From contig NZ_PUIC01000005.1 in assembly GCF_022750545.1 (NCBI RefSeq), positions 335,581 to 399,580 of the forward strand: a DNA stretch of 64,000 bases, read 5' to 3'. This document shows positions 8,375 through 18,559 of the stretch, one piece after another. Origin of the DNA: Caulobacter sp. CCUG 60055 (lineage in GTDB: Bacteria; Pseudomonadota; Alphaproteobacteria; Caulobacterales; Caulobacteraceae). The position numbers were made by a program, and so were the translations under genes. The first letter of the stretch is position 1; every line of letters begins with the position of its first letter. A model generated the notes under the pieces. It did no database searches. It was not told the DNA's origin and worked only from the letters and a program-made list of their open reading frames with translations.

Positions 8375-9127
8375 ATGTCCCTGCCCCTGCCCCTGCTGGG
8401 CCTGTCCCTGCTGTTCTCGATCCTGCTGTGCGTGCACGTGGTGCGCAGCGGCCGCGAGATGTACTGGCTGTTCATCATCCTGATGTTCCAGCCCCTGGGC
8501 GGACTGGTCTATCTGGTCGCCATCGTCATGCCGGAGATGATGCGCGGACCCGCGGCGCGGAAGATGGGCGAGGCCGCGCGCGACACCCTCGATCCCCAGC
8601 GCGAGTACCGCGAGGCCAGGCAGGCCTGCGACGACAGCCCCACCGTGCACAACCGCATGAAGCTGGCCGCCGCCGCCGCCGACCTCGGCCGCCACGACGA
8701 GGCCGAGGCGCTGTACCGCGAGGCGGCCCAGGGCGTGCACGCCGACGATCCGGCTCTGCTGACCGGCCGCGCGCGGGCGCTGGTCGAGCTGAACCGGCCG
8801 GCGGAGGCCCTGGCCTTGCTCGAACAACTGGACGGCTCGGGCGACGCCGCCCGGACGCCGCAGGCGACGCTGACCCGGGCGCGGGCCTACCAGGCCCTGG
8901 GACGCGTCGGCGAGGCCGACCGGGCCTATCAGGACGCCGTGGTCCGCTTCCACGGCCTGGAGGCCCTGGCCCGCCAGGCGGCCTTCCTGGCCGAGGCCGG
9001 CCGCAAGGGCGAGGCCCAGGCCGTGCTGGCCGACATCGACGGCCGCATCGCCAAGGCCAATCCGCATTTCCGCAAGGAAGGCCGCGCCTGGCGCGACTTC
9101 GCTGCGATGGCAGTGGCGGGGCGTTAG
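8375..9127 (+). CDS. TPR-repeat membrane protein
   Basis: The 250-residue protein begins with two hydrophobic segments (about 4-22 and 30-52) resembling the short membrane module of phospholipase D-like and PspA-linked proteins, followed by a soluble domain of TPR-type helix pairs from about residue 85 (ADLGRHDEAEALYREAA, LVELNRPAEALALLEQL, YQALGRVGEADRAYQDAV). Such proteins usually serve as membrane-tethered scaffolds. A short gap after pth suggests cotranscription. The stop lies one base from the convergent gene at 9129. Function unknown. Confidence 0.8.
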   Translation: MSLPLPLLGLSLLFSILLCVHVVRSGREMYWLFIILMFQPLGGLVYLVAIVMPEMMRGPAARKMGEAARDTLDPQREYREARQACDDSPTVHNRMKLAAAAADLGRHDEAEALYREAAQGVHADDPALLTGRARALVELNRPAEALALLEQLDGSGDAARTPQATLTRARAYQALGRVGEADRAYQDAVVRFHGLEALARQAAFLAEAGRKGEAQAVLADIDGRIAKANPHFRKEGRAWRDFAAMAVAGR

Positions 9128-9128
9128 T

Positions 9129-9929
9129 TCAGGACGCGCCCGGCAGGACGCAGCCCTTGGCTGCGGGCGCCTTCTGGCAAAATCGCCCCCGGGTCTCCTT
9201 GAAAATCTCCTTCCACTGATTGCGGAGGGCTGTTCCAACATCCCCCGCAACCTGCTTTTGCTGTCCCACAAGGTGTCGCCCAGTGGCTCCCTCGAAAAAG
9301 GCGAGCGCTGTGTCAAGTTCGTCTGGGGTAAATGTTCGCGCATAAACTTCTGCGGCGGTATCGATGAGCTTAGGCTTGTATTCCACGGCTATTTCCTGCG
9401 CCGCTTCGAACAGCGCTTTACGCTCGTCAGCCGTGAACGTGGAAGCTCGATCCTCCGCGTAGAGGCCGCCCAACACGCGCTCCTGATAGGCCTTCACCGC
9501 TGAATCCAGTCCCATGGCGAGAACCAGCCGACGGGCTTTGGCGACGATTTCTGGCGCGGATGGCGGCGGCGCCGGCCCATCCTTTGGGACGGAGAAACGC
9601 AGCGGTATGCGAACCTCGCTTTCTACTGGCTGCCCCTTCCTGAGCGCCGGGCGGAAGCGAAGCTGCGGAGTCAAGCTGAGCGCCGCCTCTCCGAAACCCA
9701 TTCCTTGGGGCTCCTCCGTCAGCACGCCGCAGGCCTTCAGGTTTCCCTCCACGGCGACGCGGCATTGGAGCTGGACATAGCCTGGCGTCTCGCTCTTAGC
9801 GGCAGCCTGCGGGTACACCCACATCATCTGTTCATCGGTCGGCTTCACGAGCCAATCCGGCTTCGTATCGATGTGAGCATCGGCCATAGTTGCGCCCATG
9901 GACGCGACGGCCAGAAATACGGTCAGCAT
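9129..9929 (-). CDS. Secreted TonB-C/DUF2059 two-domain protein
   Basis: The 266-residue product has a signal peptide (MLTVFLAVASMGATMADA), then a TonB C-terminal-like domain (about 30-125, with YVQLQCRVAVEGNLKACGVL and RFRPALRKGQPVESEVRIPLRF) and a DUF2059-like helical domain (about 140-250, EVYARTFTPDELDTALAFFEGATGRHL), ending with a Cys pair. Start at 9929 is chosen because AAGGGGGG lies directly upstream; an upstream in-frame extension lacks a signal sequence. The gene looks less GC-rich than its neighbours, hinting at recent acquisition. Proteins joining these domains are seen in Caulobacterales and Sphingomonadales, but their role is unknown. Confidence 0.82.
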   Translation of the reverse strand: MLTVFLAVASMGATMADAHIDTKPDWLVKPTDEQMMWVYPQAAAKSETPGYVQLQCRVAVEGNLKACGVLTEEPQGMGFGEAALSLTPQLRFRPALRKGQPVESEVRIPLRFSVPKDGPAPPPSAPEIVAKARRLVLAMGLDSAVKAYQERVLGGLYAEDRASTFTADERKALFEAAQEIAVEYKPKLIDTAAEVYARTFTPDELDTALAFFEGATGRHLVGQQKQVAGDVGTALRNQWKEIFKETRGRFCQKAPAAKGCVLPGAS

Positions 9930-10081
9930 GGCAGTCCCCCCTTCGCACAGACTCTCGCCATCGCTGCGCAGAAGATCAAGGCGCGCATGACGCGAGTTGG
10001 CCGCTATTCTGGTTCGCCATCGGGGTGCAGTCGTGCTAGGTCGCCCCGACCTGATCTCCACAACATTCGCATTCGAGACCC

Positions 10082-11182
10082 ATGGCCCTGAAAGTCGCCA
10101 TCGTCGGGCTGCCCAATGTCGGCAAGTCGACCCTGTTCAACGCCCTGACCCAGACGGCGGCCGCCCAGGCGGCGAACTATCCGTTCTGCACCATCGAGCC
10201 GAACGTCGGCGACGTGGCCGTGCCCGAGGCGCGGCTGGAGGCGCTGGCCAAGATCGCCGGCTCCAAGGAGATCATCCCGGCCCGGATCAACTTCGTCGAC
10301 GTCGCCGGCCTGGTGCGCGGCGCCTCCAAGGGCGAGGGCCTGGGCAACCAGTTCCTGGCCAACATCCGCGACTGCGACGCCGTGGCCTTCGTCGCCCGCT
10401 GCTTCGTCGACGACGACGTCACCCACGTCGAGGGCCGGGTCGATCCGCTGTCGGACCTGGAGATCATCGAGACCGAGCTGATGCTCGCCGACCTCGAGAG
10501 CCTGGAGAAGCGCGTCCCCAATCTCGAGAAACGCGCCCGCGCCGGCAGCGACAAGGAAAGCGCCAACACCCTGCGCTTGGTCAACCTGGCCCTGGAGCAG
10601 CTGCGCGAGGGCCGCCCCGCCCGCGCGGCGACGATCAGCAAGGAGGACGACAAGGGCTGGCGCATGCTGCAGTTGCTGACCGCCCTGCCGGCGCTCTATG
10701 TCTGCAACGTCGACGAGGGCTCGGCCGACAAGGGCAACGCCCTGTCCGACCTGGTCGCCGAGCGGGCGGCCAAGGACAAGGCCAGCGCCGTGGTCATCTC
10801 GGCCAAGATCGAAAGCGAGATCGCCCTTCTCGACGCCGGCGAGCGCGCCGAGTTCCTGGAGACCCTGGGCCTGGAGGAGCCGGGCCTGAACCGCCTGATC
10901 CACGAAGCCTACAAGCTGCTCGGCCTGCAGACCTATTTCACGGTCGGCCCCAAGGAAGCCCGCGCCTGGACCATCCATGTCGGCGACACCGCGCCCCAAG
11001 CGGCCGGCGTCATCCACACCGACTTCGAGAAGGGCTTCATCCGCGCCGAGACCATCCCCTACGCCGAATACATCCGCCTGAACGGCGAGGTCGGCGCCAA
11101 GGAGGCCGGCAAGATGCGGCTGGAGGGCAAGGAATACGTGGTGCAGGACGGCGACGTCATGCACTTCCGCTTCAACGCCTGA
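10082..11182 (+). CDS. ychF: Redox-regulated ATPase YchF (Obg family)
   Basis: YchF is a universally conserved ribosome-associated P-loop ATPase of the Obg group. The 366-residue protein has G1 GLPNVGKSTLFNALTQ, the switch region with NYPFCTIEPNVG, G3 DVAGLVRGASKGEGLGNQFL, and the C-terminal TGS domain (about 280-366, with FEKGFIRAETIPYAEYI). It has the YchF-type Asn-rich G4 region (YVCNVDE) rather than NKxD, consistent with ATP preference. The start is preceded by a weak ribosome site. It diverges from the TonB/DUF2059 gene over a 152-bp spacer. Confidence 0.96.
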   Translation: MALKVAIVGLPNVGKSTLFNALTQTAAAQAANYPFCTIEPNVGDVAVPEARLEALAKIAGSKEIIPARINFVDVAGLVRGASKGEGLGNQFLANIRDCDAVAFVARCFVDDDVTHVEGRVDPLSDLEIIETELMLADLESLEKRVPNLEKRARAGSDKESANTLRLVNLALEQLREGRPARAATISKEDDKGWRMLQLLTALPALYVCNVDEGSADKGNALSDLVAERAAKDKASAVVISAKIESEIALLDAGERAEFLETLGLEEPGLNRLIHEAYKLLGLQTYFTVGPKEARAWTIHVGDTAPQAAGVIHTDFEKGFIRAETIPYAEYIRLNGEVGAKEAGKMRLEGKEYVVQDGDVMHFRFNA

Positions 11183-11291
11183 GGCCGGCCGGAGAAATCC
11201 GGCCCGCGGCCGTCGCGACTCGGGGCGTCAAGTCTGGTTCTGGACGCCCCGTCGCCTATCTGCTGGTCTCCAACGCGACGGAGGATCCCGC

Positions 11292-11972
11292 GTGAGCGAC
11301 ACCATCGAACTGACCAGCCCCATCGACGGCTTTTCCTTCACCGCCCTGCACGCGCAGCCGACCGGCCCGCGCAAGGGCGGCGTCATCGTCATCCAGGAGA
11401 TCTTCGGCCTCGACCAGTACGTCCAGGCCGACGTCGACCGCTGGAGCGCCCTCGGTTTCGAGGTCGTCGCGCCGTCGATGTTCGACCGGCAGGAGCGCGG
11501 CTACGTCGCCGAGCATGACCCGGCCGGCTTCGAGACCGGCCGCAAGCACGTGTTCGCCAACGGCTTCGAGAACCCGATCGCCGACGTCCAGGCCTGCGTC
11601 GACTTCCTCAAGGCTCGCGGGCCGGTGTTCCTGGTCGGCTATTGCTACGGCGGGGCCATCACCTGGCTGGCGGCCAACAAGGTCGCCGGCCTGTCGGCGG
11701 CGGCGAGCTATTACGGCGGCATGGTCGCCCAGAACGCCAGCCTCACCCCGGCCTGCCCGGTCATCTGCCACTTCGGCCGCAAGGACCAGCACATCCCGGC
11801 CGACCAGACCAAGGCCGCCATCGAGGCCGCCCAGCCGAACGTGCCGGTCTATATCTACGAAGCCTCGGGCCACGGCTTCAACAACGACGGCCGGCCGGAC
11901 TCCGACCTGGAGGACGCCAAGCTGGCCCGCCGCCGCACCCTGGAGCTGTTCCAGGCCAACGGGGCGGGATGA
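11292..11972 (+). CDS. Dienelactone hydrolase family protein (first of tandem pair)
   Basis: The 226-residue protein has the dienelactone hydrolase layout: VIVIQEIFGLDQYVQ with the conserved Glu, nucleophile elbow GYCYGG (Cys), acid residue in HFGRKDQHIP and His in EASGHGFNND. The family hydrolyses dienelactone in chlorocatechol breakdown, but many members act on other esters. Translation starts at GTG with GGAGG upstream. Its stop overlaps the start of a paralogue, so the two form a tandem duplicate operon. Confidence 0.88.
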   Translation: MSDTIELTSPIDGFSFTALHAQPTGPRKGGVIVIQEIFGLDQYVQADVDRWSALGFEVVAPSMFDRQERGYVAEHDPAGFETGRKHVFANGFENPIADVQACVDFLKARGPVFLVGYCYGGAITWLAANKVAGLSAAASYYGGMVAQNASLTPACPVICHFGRKDQHIPADQTKAAIEAAQPNVPVYIYEASGHGFNNDGRPDSDLEDAKLARRRTLELFQANGAG

Positions 11973-12652
11973 TGGGCGAGCGGATCGCCCTGACCAACCC
12001 GGCGGACGGCTTCGCCTTCGGCGCCTATCACGCGCCGCCGGCCGAGGCCCGACGCGGGGGGCTGGTGATCCTGCACGCCATCTGGGGGGTGACGCCGCAC
12101 CTGCGGGCCCTGGCCGACGACATGGCCGGCGAGGGCTACGAGGTGCTGGTTCCCAGCCTGTCCGACCGGTTCGAACCCGGCTTCCCGGACAACGACGTCG
12201 ATCCCCCGCGCCTGCCCCGGCGCGAGGTCTGGGCCGAATCGGTCGGCTGGGGCGCCGGAACGCTCGGCGACGTGCAGACGGCCATCGACCATCTGGCCGG
12301 ACCGGTGTTCGTGATGGGCTTCTGCTTCGGCGGCACCACGGCTTGGCTGGCCGCCAGCCGATGCACGGGGATCGCGGCGACGGCCTGCTTCTACGGCGGC
12401 GCCATCGCCCGCTATGTCGATGAGACCCCGCGCTGCCCGACCATCCTGCACTTCGGCAAGACCGACCCGCTGATCCCGCCGGACGAGGTGGCGGCGATCA
12501 CCGCCGCCCACCCAGACATCCCGGCCTTCCTCTACGACGCCGGCCACGCCTTCGTCGCGCCCAACGCCTATCACGCCGACAGCGCCCGGCTGGCCATGCT
12601 GCGCACCCGGCAACTGTTCCAGCGCTCGGGCGGCGGCCGGGGCGAGGCCTGA
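11969..12652 (+). CDS. Dienelactone hydrolase family protein (second of tandem pair)
   Basis: This 227-residue paralogue of the preceding gene keeps the catalytic Cys (GFCFGG), Asp (HFGKTDPLIPP) and His (YDAGHAFVAP). The upstream conserved Glu segment reads ILHAIWGVTPH, so the usual QEIFG Glu is replaced by Ala, and the central region is more divergent. In characterised enzymes that Glu helps activate the Cys, so substrate range or activity probably differ. The ATG overlaps the previous stop (ATGA). A second ATG at 11972 is possible. Confidence 0.86.
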   Translation: MMGERIALTNPADGFAFGAYHAPPAEARRGGLVILHAIWGVTPHLRALADDMAGEGYEVLVPSLSDRFEPGFPDNDVDPPRLPRREVWAESVGWGAGTLGDVQTAIDHLAGPVFVMGFCFGGTTAWLAASRCTGIAATACFYGGAIARYVDETPRCPTILHFGKTDPLIPPDEVAAITAAHPDIPAFLYDAGHAFVAPNAYHADSARLAMLRTRQLFQRSGGGRGEA

Positions 12653-12677
12653 AACGACGCCGCCCCGGCGTTCCTCA

Positions 12678-13502
12678 TCAGCCCTTGATGAAGGCCAGCA
12701 GGTCCGGATTGATGACGTCGGCGTGCGTGGTGCACATGCCGTGCGGCAAGCCCGGATAGACCTTCAGCGTGCCGTGCTTGACCAGCTTGGCCGACAAAAG
12801 CGCGGAATCGGCGATCGGCACGATCTGGTCGTCGTCGCCGTGCAGGATCAGCACCGGCACGTCGATGGCCTTGAGGTCCTCGGTGAAGTCGGTTTCCGAA
12901 AACGCCTTGATGCACTCGTAGTGGGCGTTGGCCGCCCCCGTCATGCCCTGGCGCCACCAGTTGTCGATCACTCCCTCCGACACCTTCGCGCCGGGACGGT
13001 TGAAGCCGTAAAACGGTCCCGCCGGCACGTCGCGGAAGAACTGGGCCCGGTTGGCGGCCAGCGCCGCGCGGAAGCCGTCGAACAACTCGATCGGCAGGCC
13101 GCCGGGATTGGCCGGGGTCTTCAGCATGATCGGCGGCACCGCCCCGATCAGCACCGCCTTGGCGACCCGGCCCTTGCCGTGCCGGGCCACATAGCGCGCC
13201 ACTTCGCCGCCGCCGGTGGAATGGCCGATGTGCACGGCGTCCTTCAGGTCCAGGTGCGCCGCCAGCGCCGCCACGTCGGCGGCGTAGGTGTCCATCTCGT
13301 GGCCGGACGCGGTCTGGCTGGAGCGGCCATGGCCGCGGCGGTCATGGGCGATCACCCGATAGCCGTGCTGCAGGAAGAACAGCATCTGGGCGTCCCAGTC
13401 GTCGGACGACAGCGGCCAGCCGTGATGGAAGACGATGGGCTGGCCGGAGCCCCAGTCCTTGTAGAAGATTTCGGTTCCGTCCTTGGTCTTGATCAAAGGC
13501 AT
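12678..13502 (-). CDS. Alpha/beta hydrolase, cofactor-free haloperoxidase type
   Basis: The 274-residue protein matches non-heme chloroperoxidases/esterases: N-terminal [31 protein letters not shown] with the oxyanion site, [12 protein letters not shown], nucleophile GHSTGGGE, acid [10 protein letters not shown] and His in LPHGMCTTH. These enzymes can form peracids from carboxylic acids and peroxide but may act in vivo as esterases. It is convergent with the dienelactone hydrolase pair and stands alone on the minus strand. Confidence 0.9.
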   Translation of the reverse strand: MPLIKTKDGTEIFYKDWGSGQPIVFHHGWPLSSDDWDAQMLFFLQHGYRVIAHDRRGHGRSSQTASGHEMDTYAADVAALAAHLDLKDAVHIGHSTGGGEVARYVARHGKGRVAKAVLIGAVPPIMLKTPANPGGLPIELFDGFRAALAANRAQFFRDVPAGPFYGFNRPGAKVSEGVIDNWWRQGMTGAANAHYECIKAFSETDFTEDLKAIDVPVLILHGDDDQIVPIADSALLSAKLVKHGTLKVYPGLPHGMCTTHADVINPDLLAFIKG

Positions 13503-13637
13503 GGGATGACCTCTCGTCGGGGCGGCGCGCCGCCGTGAACAGCGGAGACTGCGTCGCCGCGGGGAGGAGCCTCGGCTCCGACAACAAAGCGCGGCCGCGC
13601 AGAAGGTTCTTGCGGAAAGATTCGCACCAGGCGGCGG

Positions 13638-14507
<870 letters not shown>

Positions 14508-14541
14508 GCCGCCCTCCCCGCGCCTGCTTCGCGCCGCCAGC

Positions 14542-15420
14542 CTAGCTCCAGGCGCGTAGGAAGTCCGGCAGGCACGGCAGGAAATCGAGGGCGACGTGCA
14601 GCAGGACGACCAGGCCCAGGCTGCGCGTGCGGCTCCAGATCACGCCGAACAGCAGGCCGACGGGCGACAGGCCGGCGACCCCGAGGGCCATGGCCTGCAG
14701 CAGGCTGGCGCCCGGTCCGGCGTAACTCGCCTCCGGACGCAGATGCAAGCCCCAGGCGTGGCCCAGGCCGAACAGCAACGCCAGGAGGGCGGCCGCCCCC
14801 AGCGACGAGCCGAGCATGGCCTCCAGCCGCCCCTGCAGGCCGACACGGAACACGAACGCCTCGCCCAGGGCGACCGCCACGATCAGCCAGAGGAAGCAGG
14901 CCGGCGCGGCCCAGCCCAGGGTCGCCGCCGACGGGCGCAACGCGGCGACGCGGGCCAGGCTGGGCCCGGCGAACACCACGGCGGCGAGCAGGGCGGCGGC
15001 GGCGGCGATCAGGATCGCCCACGGTCCGAGCCGGCCCGCTCCGCGCGGCCCGCGCCATCGGCCGCCGACCGTGGCGACCAGAAGCGCCGGGGCCAGCCCG
15101 TAGGCGGCGATCCTGGCGGCGGTTCCGGCGACGGACCCGCCCGCCGTCCAGCCCGAGGCGACCAGCCCGTGGACGGTGAGGACCACGGCGGCGGCGGCCA
15201 GCAGCCGGCCGACCGGCCGCTCCGGCGACGACGGCGCGGCCGGCGCCAGCGCCCAGACCGCGGCGGAGGCCGCCAGGCCGGCCAGGCCGGTCAGAATGAA
15301 GGGAAACGCGGCGCCGGCCTCGGGCGCCTCAAGGAGAAACGCCGACGACGCCGCCCACAGGCCGGCGTAAATCATGACGCAGCCGGTCGTTACGCTTGAT
15401 GATCGAGCCGGATCGCCCAC
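14542..15420 (-). CDS. CPBP-type intramembrane metalloprotease-like protein
   Basis: The 292-residue, Ala/Leu-rich polytopic membrane protein contains the three CPBP (Rce1/Abi) motifs in order: GEAFVFR, FGLGHAW and HVALDF, near the C-terminus. Motif 1 normally reads EExxxR; here the second Glu is Ala, so proteolysis may be altered or lost. The GTG start at 15420 is preferred because GGGGAGGA lies just upstream; ATG at 15375 has no ribosome site. It diverges from the retropepsin-like gene at 15510 over about 90 bp. Relatives act in prenyl-protein processing or bacteriocin self-immunity; no specific role can be given. Confidence 0.78.
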   Translation of the reverse strand: MGDPARSSSVTTGCVMIYAGLWAASSAFLLEAPEAGAAFPFILTGLAGLAASAAVWALAPAAPSSPERPVGRLLAAAAVVLTVHGLVASGWTAGGSVAGTAARIAAYGLAPALLVATVGGRWRGPRGAGRLGPWAILIAAAAALLAAVVFAGPSLARVAALRPSAATLGWAAPACFLWLIVAVALGEAFVFRVGLQGRLEAMLGSSLGAAALLALLFGLGHAWGLHLRPEASYAGPGASLLQAMALGVAGLSPVGLLFGVIWSRTRSLGLVVLLHVALDFLPCLPDFLRAWS

Positions 15421-15509
15421 CTCGATCCTCCCCAATGTTCTGTACTATGACGACTTCGTCGGGCGGACACTGCCTCGACCAGCCGGCGTCGCCAAATGAG
15501 ACTTTGTTC

Positions 15510-16337
15510 ATGATCGGGCCCAGGCCTTTGGCGTGGCGAGCGATCGGGCGGTTCCTCCCCCTGGCGGCCGCCCTGGCCTCGCCGTCCGCGGCGGCTTCGG
15601 CGGAACTGGCCTGCCGGATGGAAGGCGCCGTTCTGCTCGTTCCCGCGCGGGTGGCCGGGGTGGCCGGCGAATACATCCTCGACGCCGGCGCGCCGCGGAC
15701 GCTGCTGCACGACACCCGCGCCCAGGGCGCCGGCCTGGACGTCGTCGCGCTGCGCGCGCCGGTCCGCGTCGGCGGCGTCGATCTGGGCGAAGCCGCCATC
15801 GCAGTGGTCGACCTGGACGCCCGCACCCGCCGCCTGCCGATCCCGGCGGCCGGCGTGATCGGGTCGGACGTCCTGTCGCGGCGGACAGTCGACATCCGTT
15901 TCTCGCCGTGCCGGGTCGCGTTTCTTCCCCCCGCCGGCCGCGCGGCGGCCAGGGGGCGGCGCCTGCCGATGCGGCTGATCGACGGCGCGCCGGCGGTCGA
16001 GGCCGCCGTCTCCGACGGCGCGACCAGCCGCCGGGGCTGGTTTCGCGTCGACACCGGATCGCCGCTAGCGGTCAGCCTGTCCGCCGACGGGGCCGTCGCC
16101 CTGGACGAGGCCAGCCGTCCCGTCGCGCCGGAAACCACGTCCCCTGACGCCGTCCGCCCGCGCCTGGGCCAGCTGCGGGCGCTGTCGGTGGGCGCGATGC
16201 TGATCGAGAACCCGCCAGCGGGGCTGGCCCAGGTTCAGGCCGGGCTGGCCGGGGCGCTGGGCGCGCCGGTGTGGATGACCGCCGGCCGTCTGCGGCTCGA
16301 CTACGCCCATGGCGATCTGATGCTCGGCCCGCCCTGA
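15510..16337 (+). CDS. Secreted retropepsin-like aspartic protease
   Basis: The 275-residue product has a cleavable signal peptide (through about residue 31) and two retropepsin-like half-domains: YILDAGAPRTLL and FRVDTGSPLAVSL. The second carries the canonical DTG, whereas the first has DAG, a substitution at the threonine that supports the catalytic aspartate. Bacterial single-chain members of this clan are mostly uncharacterised periplasmic proteases. ATG at 15510 is chosen because the signal peptide begins there. It diverges from the CPBP-type gene and converges with petC. Confidence 0.75.
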   Translation: MIGPRPLAWRAIGRFLPLAAALASPSAAASAELACRMEGAVLLVPARVAGVAGEYILDAGAPRTLLHDTRAQGAGLDVVALRAPVRVGGVDLGEAAIAVVDLDARTRRLPIPAAGVIGSDVLSRRTVDIRFSPCRVAFLPPAGRAAARGRRLPMRLIDGAPAVEAAVSDGATSRRGWFRVDTGSPLAVSLSADGAVALDEASRPVAPETTSPDAVRPRLGQLRALSVGAMLIENPPAGLAQVQAGLAGALGAPVWMTAGRLRLDYAHGDLMLGPP

Positions 16338-16350
16338 TCCCCGGCCAAGC

Positions 16351-16382
16351 AAAAGGCCCGCCGGATCGCTCCGGCGGGCCCT
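16351..16382 (-). terminator. Intrinsic terminator after petC (possibly bidirectional)
   Basis: GGCCCGCCGG (16355-16364) and CCGGCGGGCC (16371-16380) make a perfect 10-bp stem with a 6-base loop. On the minus strand it is followed by TTTT, so it terminates the pet operon; the stem may also stop the convergent plus-strand gene. Confidence 0.85.
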
Positions 16383-16412
16383 TGCATCGCGTCCGGCGCG
16401 AGCGCGTCCAGG

Positions 16413-17261
16413 TCAGTGCGACTGGTTGCGCCACACCCGGCGGTAGCTCGCATAGAGCAGACCGGCGAAGGCGATGAGATAGATCATCACCGCGAAGCCG
16501 ACCTGCTTGCGCTCGACCATCTTGGGCTCGGCCGCCCACATCAGGAACGCCGCGACGTCCTTGGCTTCCTGCTCGACGGTGGCCTTGGTGCCGTCGTCAT
16601 AGGTCACCTTGTCGGCGGTCAGGGGCGGAGGCATGGCGATGAAGCCGCCTTCCGGCGTCTTGTGCTTGTCGCCGCTCCAGTACGAGCCCAGGTCCCCCGA
16701 CATGTAGGGGTTGTAGTGCTGGGTCGGACCGGCCTTGAGCCCGGCGGGCGGCGCCTCGTAGCCGGTCAGGATCGAGTAGATGTAGGCCGGGCCGCCTTCG
16801 CGGGCCTTGGCCATCACCGACAGGTCCGGCGGCGCGGCGCCGCCGTTGCCGGCCGCCGCGGCGGCGGTGTTGGCGTAGGGCGAGGGGAAGTGGTCGGCCG
16901 CGGTGGCCGGACGCTTCACCGGATCGCCGGTCTCGGAATCGATGTCGTCGACCTGATAGTCCTTGGCGAGCGCCTTAACGTACGGGCTCTCGTTCGGGTT
17001 CTTGTACTTGGGGTCGTAGAACGGTCCGCCCGGCTGGGCCAGGTTGCGGAAGCTGACCAGGTTCATCGAGTGACAGGTCGCGCAGACCTCGCGATAGACC
17101 TTGTAGCCCCGCTGGAGCTGGGCCTGGTCGAACTTGCCGAACGGGCCTTCGAAGCTCCAGTGGACGTCCTTCGGCTCCTTGTGGGTGGTCGCCGCCTGAG
17201 CCGAGGCCCCCGCCAGCGCCAAGCCGAGCGCGGCTGCGAGAACGATACCTTTGCGCAGCAT
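16413..17261 (-). CDS. petC: Ubiquinol-cytochrome c reductase cytochrome c1 subunit
   Basis: Cytochrome c1 passes electrons from the Rieske protein to soluble cytochrome c. The 282-residue protein has a signal peptide (through ASAQA, about residue 23), the covalent heme site VCATCHSMN, the PPDLSVMAKARE region, an axial-Met segment IAMPPPL, and a C-terminal membrane anchor (about 253-273, VMIYLIAFAGLLYASYRRV). It is the last gene of petABC, 6 bases after petB, and is followed by the terminator at 16351. Confidence 0.97.
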   Translation of the reverse strand: MLRKGIVLAAALGLALAGASAQAATTHKEPKDVHWSFEGPFGKFDQAQLQRGYKVYREVCATCHSMNLVSFRNLAQPGGPFYDPKYKNPNESPYVKALAKDYQVDDIDSETGDPVKRPATAADHFPSPYANTAAAAAGNGGAAPPDLSVMAKAREGGPAYIYSILTGYEAPPAGLKAGPTQHYNPYMSGDLGSYWSGDKHKTPEGGFIAMPPPLTADKVTYDDGTKATVEQEAKDVAAFLMWAAEPKMVERKQVGFAVMIYLIAFAGLLYASYRRVWRNQSH

Positions 17262-17267
17262 CGGGGC

Positions 17268-18551
17268 TCAGTCCTTCTTGGAGTGGTCGCCGGCGAGCAC
17301 GGGCGACGAGATGGATTCGGGAACCGGCAGCGGCTTCTCGCGCAGACCCAGGACCGGCAGGATCACCAGGAAGTAGGCGAAGTAGTAGAAGGTCGCGATC
17401 CGGGACAGCCACACGAAGTTCAGGCCGATCGGACCGGCGTCGGTCTCGCCCACCTTGATGACCATGTCGTCCGGCAGGTTGCCGCCGCACCAGCCCAGGA
17501 CCAGGCAGGCCGCCAGGAAGATGAAGAAGAACAGCCGGGCGGTCGGACGGTAGCGCATCGAGCGCACCTTGGACGTATCGAGCCAGGGCAGGATGAACAG
17601 CATGCCGATGGCGCCGAACATCAGCAGCACGCCGCCGAGCTTGTCCGGCACCGCGCGCAGGATGGCGTAGAACGGCAGGAAGTACCATTCAGGCACGATG
17701 TGCGCCGGCGTCACCAGCGGGTTGGCCGGGATGTAGTTGTCGGCGTGGCCCATGGCGTTCGGGTTGAAGAACACGAAGGCCGCGAACAGGATCAGGAACA
17801 GCACCATGCCGAACCCGTCCTTGACGGTGGCGTAGGGCGTGAACGGCACCGTGTCGGCCTTGGACTTGGGATCGACGCCGGTGGGGTTGTTCTGGCCGGT
17901 GACGTGCAGGGCCCAGATGTGCAGCACCACGACGCCGGCGATCATGAACGGCAGCAGATAGTGCAGCGAGAAGAAGCGGTTCAGGGTCGGGTTGTCGACC
18001 GCGAAGCCGCCCCACAGCCAGGTGGTGATGGCGTCGCCGACCACCGGGAAGGCGCCCAGCAGGTTGGTGATGACGACCGCGCCGTGGAACGACATCTGGC
18101 CCCAGGGCAGCACGTAGCCCATGAAGGCGGTGGCCATCATCAGCAGGTAGATGACGCAGCCCAGGATCCACAGCACCTCGCGCGGGGCCTTGTACGAGCC
18201 GTAGTACAGGCCGCGGAAGATGTGGATGTACACCGCCAGCAGGAACATCGAGGCGCCGTTGGCGTGCAGGTAGCGGATCAGCCAACCGTAGTTGACGTCG
18301 CGCATGATGCTTTCGACGCTGGCGAAGGCGTGGCCGGCGCTGGGGTCGTAGTGCATGGCCAGCACCACGCCCGAGACGATCTGCAGGCCCAGGCACAGCG
18401 ACAGGATGCCGCCGAAGGTCCACCAGTAGTTCAGGTTCCGGGGCGTCGGGTAGTCGACGAAGCTGTCATAGCCCAGCCGGACGATCGGCAGGCGGGTGTC
18501 CAGCCAGCGGGTGAAAGCCGTTTTCGGCTCGTAGGTCGAATGTCCGCTCAT
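17268..18551 (-). CDS. petB: Cytochrome b subunit of the bc1 complex
   Basis: The 427-residue multi-helix protein carries the two b hemes and the quinol sites of complex III. Visible family marks include [21 protein letters not shown]-type helix A content, the heme-ligating His in [11 protein letters not shown] and the [18 protein letters not shown] region, [14 protein letters not shown], and the Qo-site motif [13 protein letters not shown]. It lies between petA (8 bases) and petC (6 bases) on the minus strand. The length is typical for the alphaproteobacterial cytochrome b. Confidence 0.98.
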   Translation of the reverse strand: MSGHSTYEPKTAFTRWLDTRLPIVRLGYDSFVDYPTPRNLNYWWTFGGILSLCLGLQIVSGVVLAMHYDPSAGHAFASVESIMRDVNYGWLIRYLHANGASMFLLAVYIHIFRGLYYGSYKAPREVLWILGCVIYLLMMATAFMGYVLPWGQMSFHGAVVITNLLGAFPVVGDAITTWLWGGFAVDNPTLNRFFSLHYLLPFMIAGVVVLHIWALHVTGQNNPTGVDPKSKADTVPFTPYATVKDGFGMVLFLILFAAFVFFNPNAMGHADNYIPANPLVTPAHIVPEWYFLPFYAILRAVPDKLGGVLLMFGAIGMLFILPWLDTSKVRSMRYRPTARLFFFIFLAACLVLGWCGGNLPDDMVIKVGETDAGPIGLNFVWLSRIATFYYFAYFLVILPVLGLREKPLPVPESISSPVLAGDHSKKD

Positions 18552-18559
18552 GGGTCCTA

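Noticed and set aside
9250-9800. Plus-strand open frames opposite the TonB/DUF2059 gene
   Set aside because: No ribosome sites or family likeness; the minus frame has a signal peptide and two domains.
12657-12671. Small stem ACGCC-N5-GGCGT between convergent genes
   Set aside because: Only 5 bp with no T-run; too weak for a terminator call.
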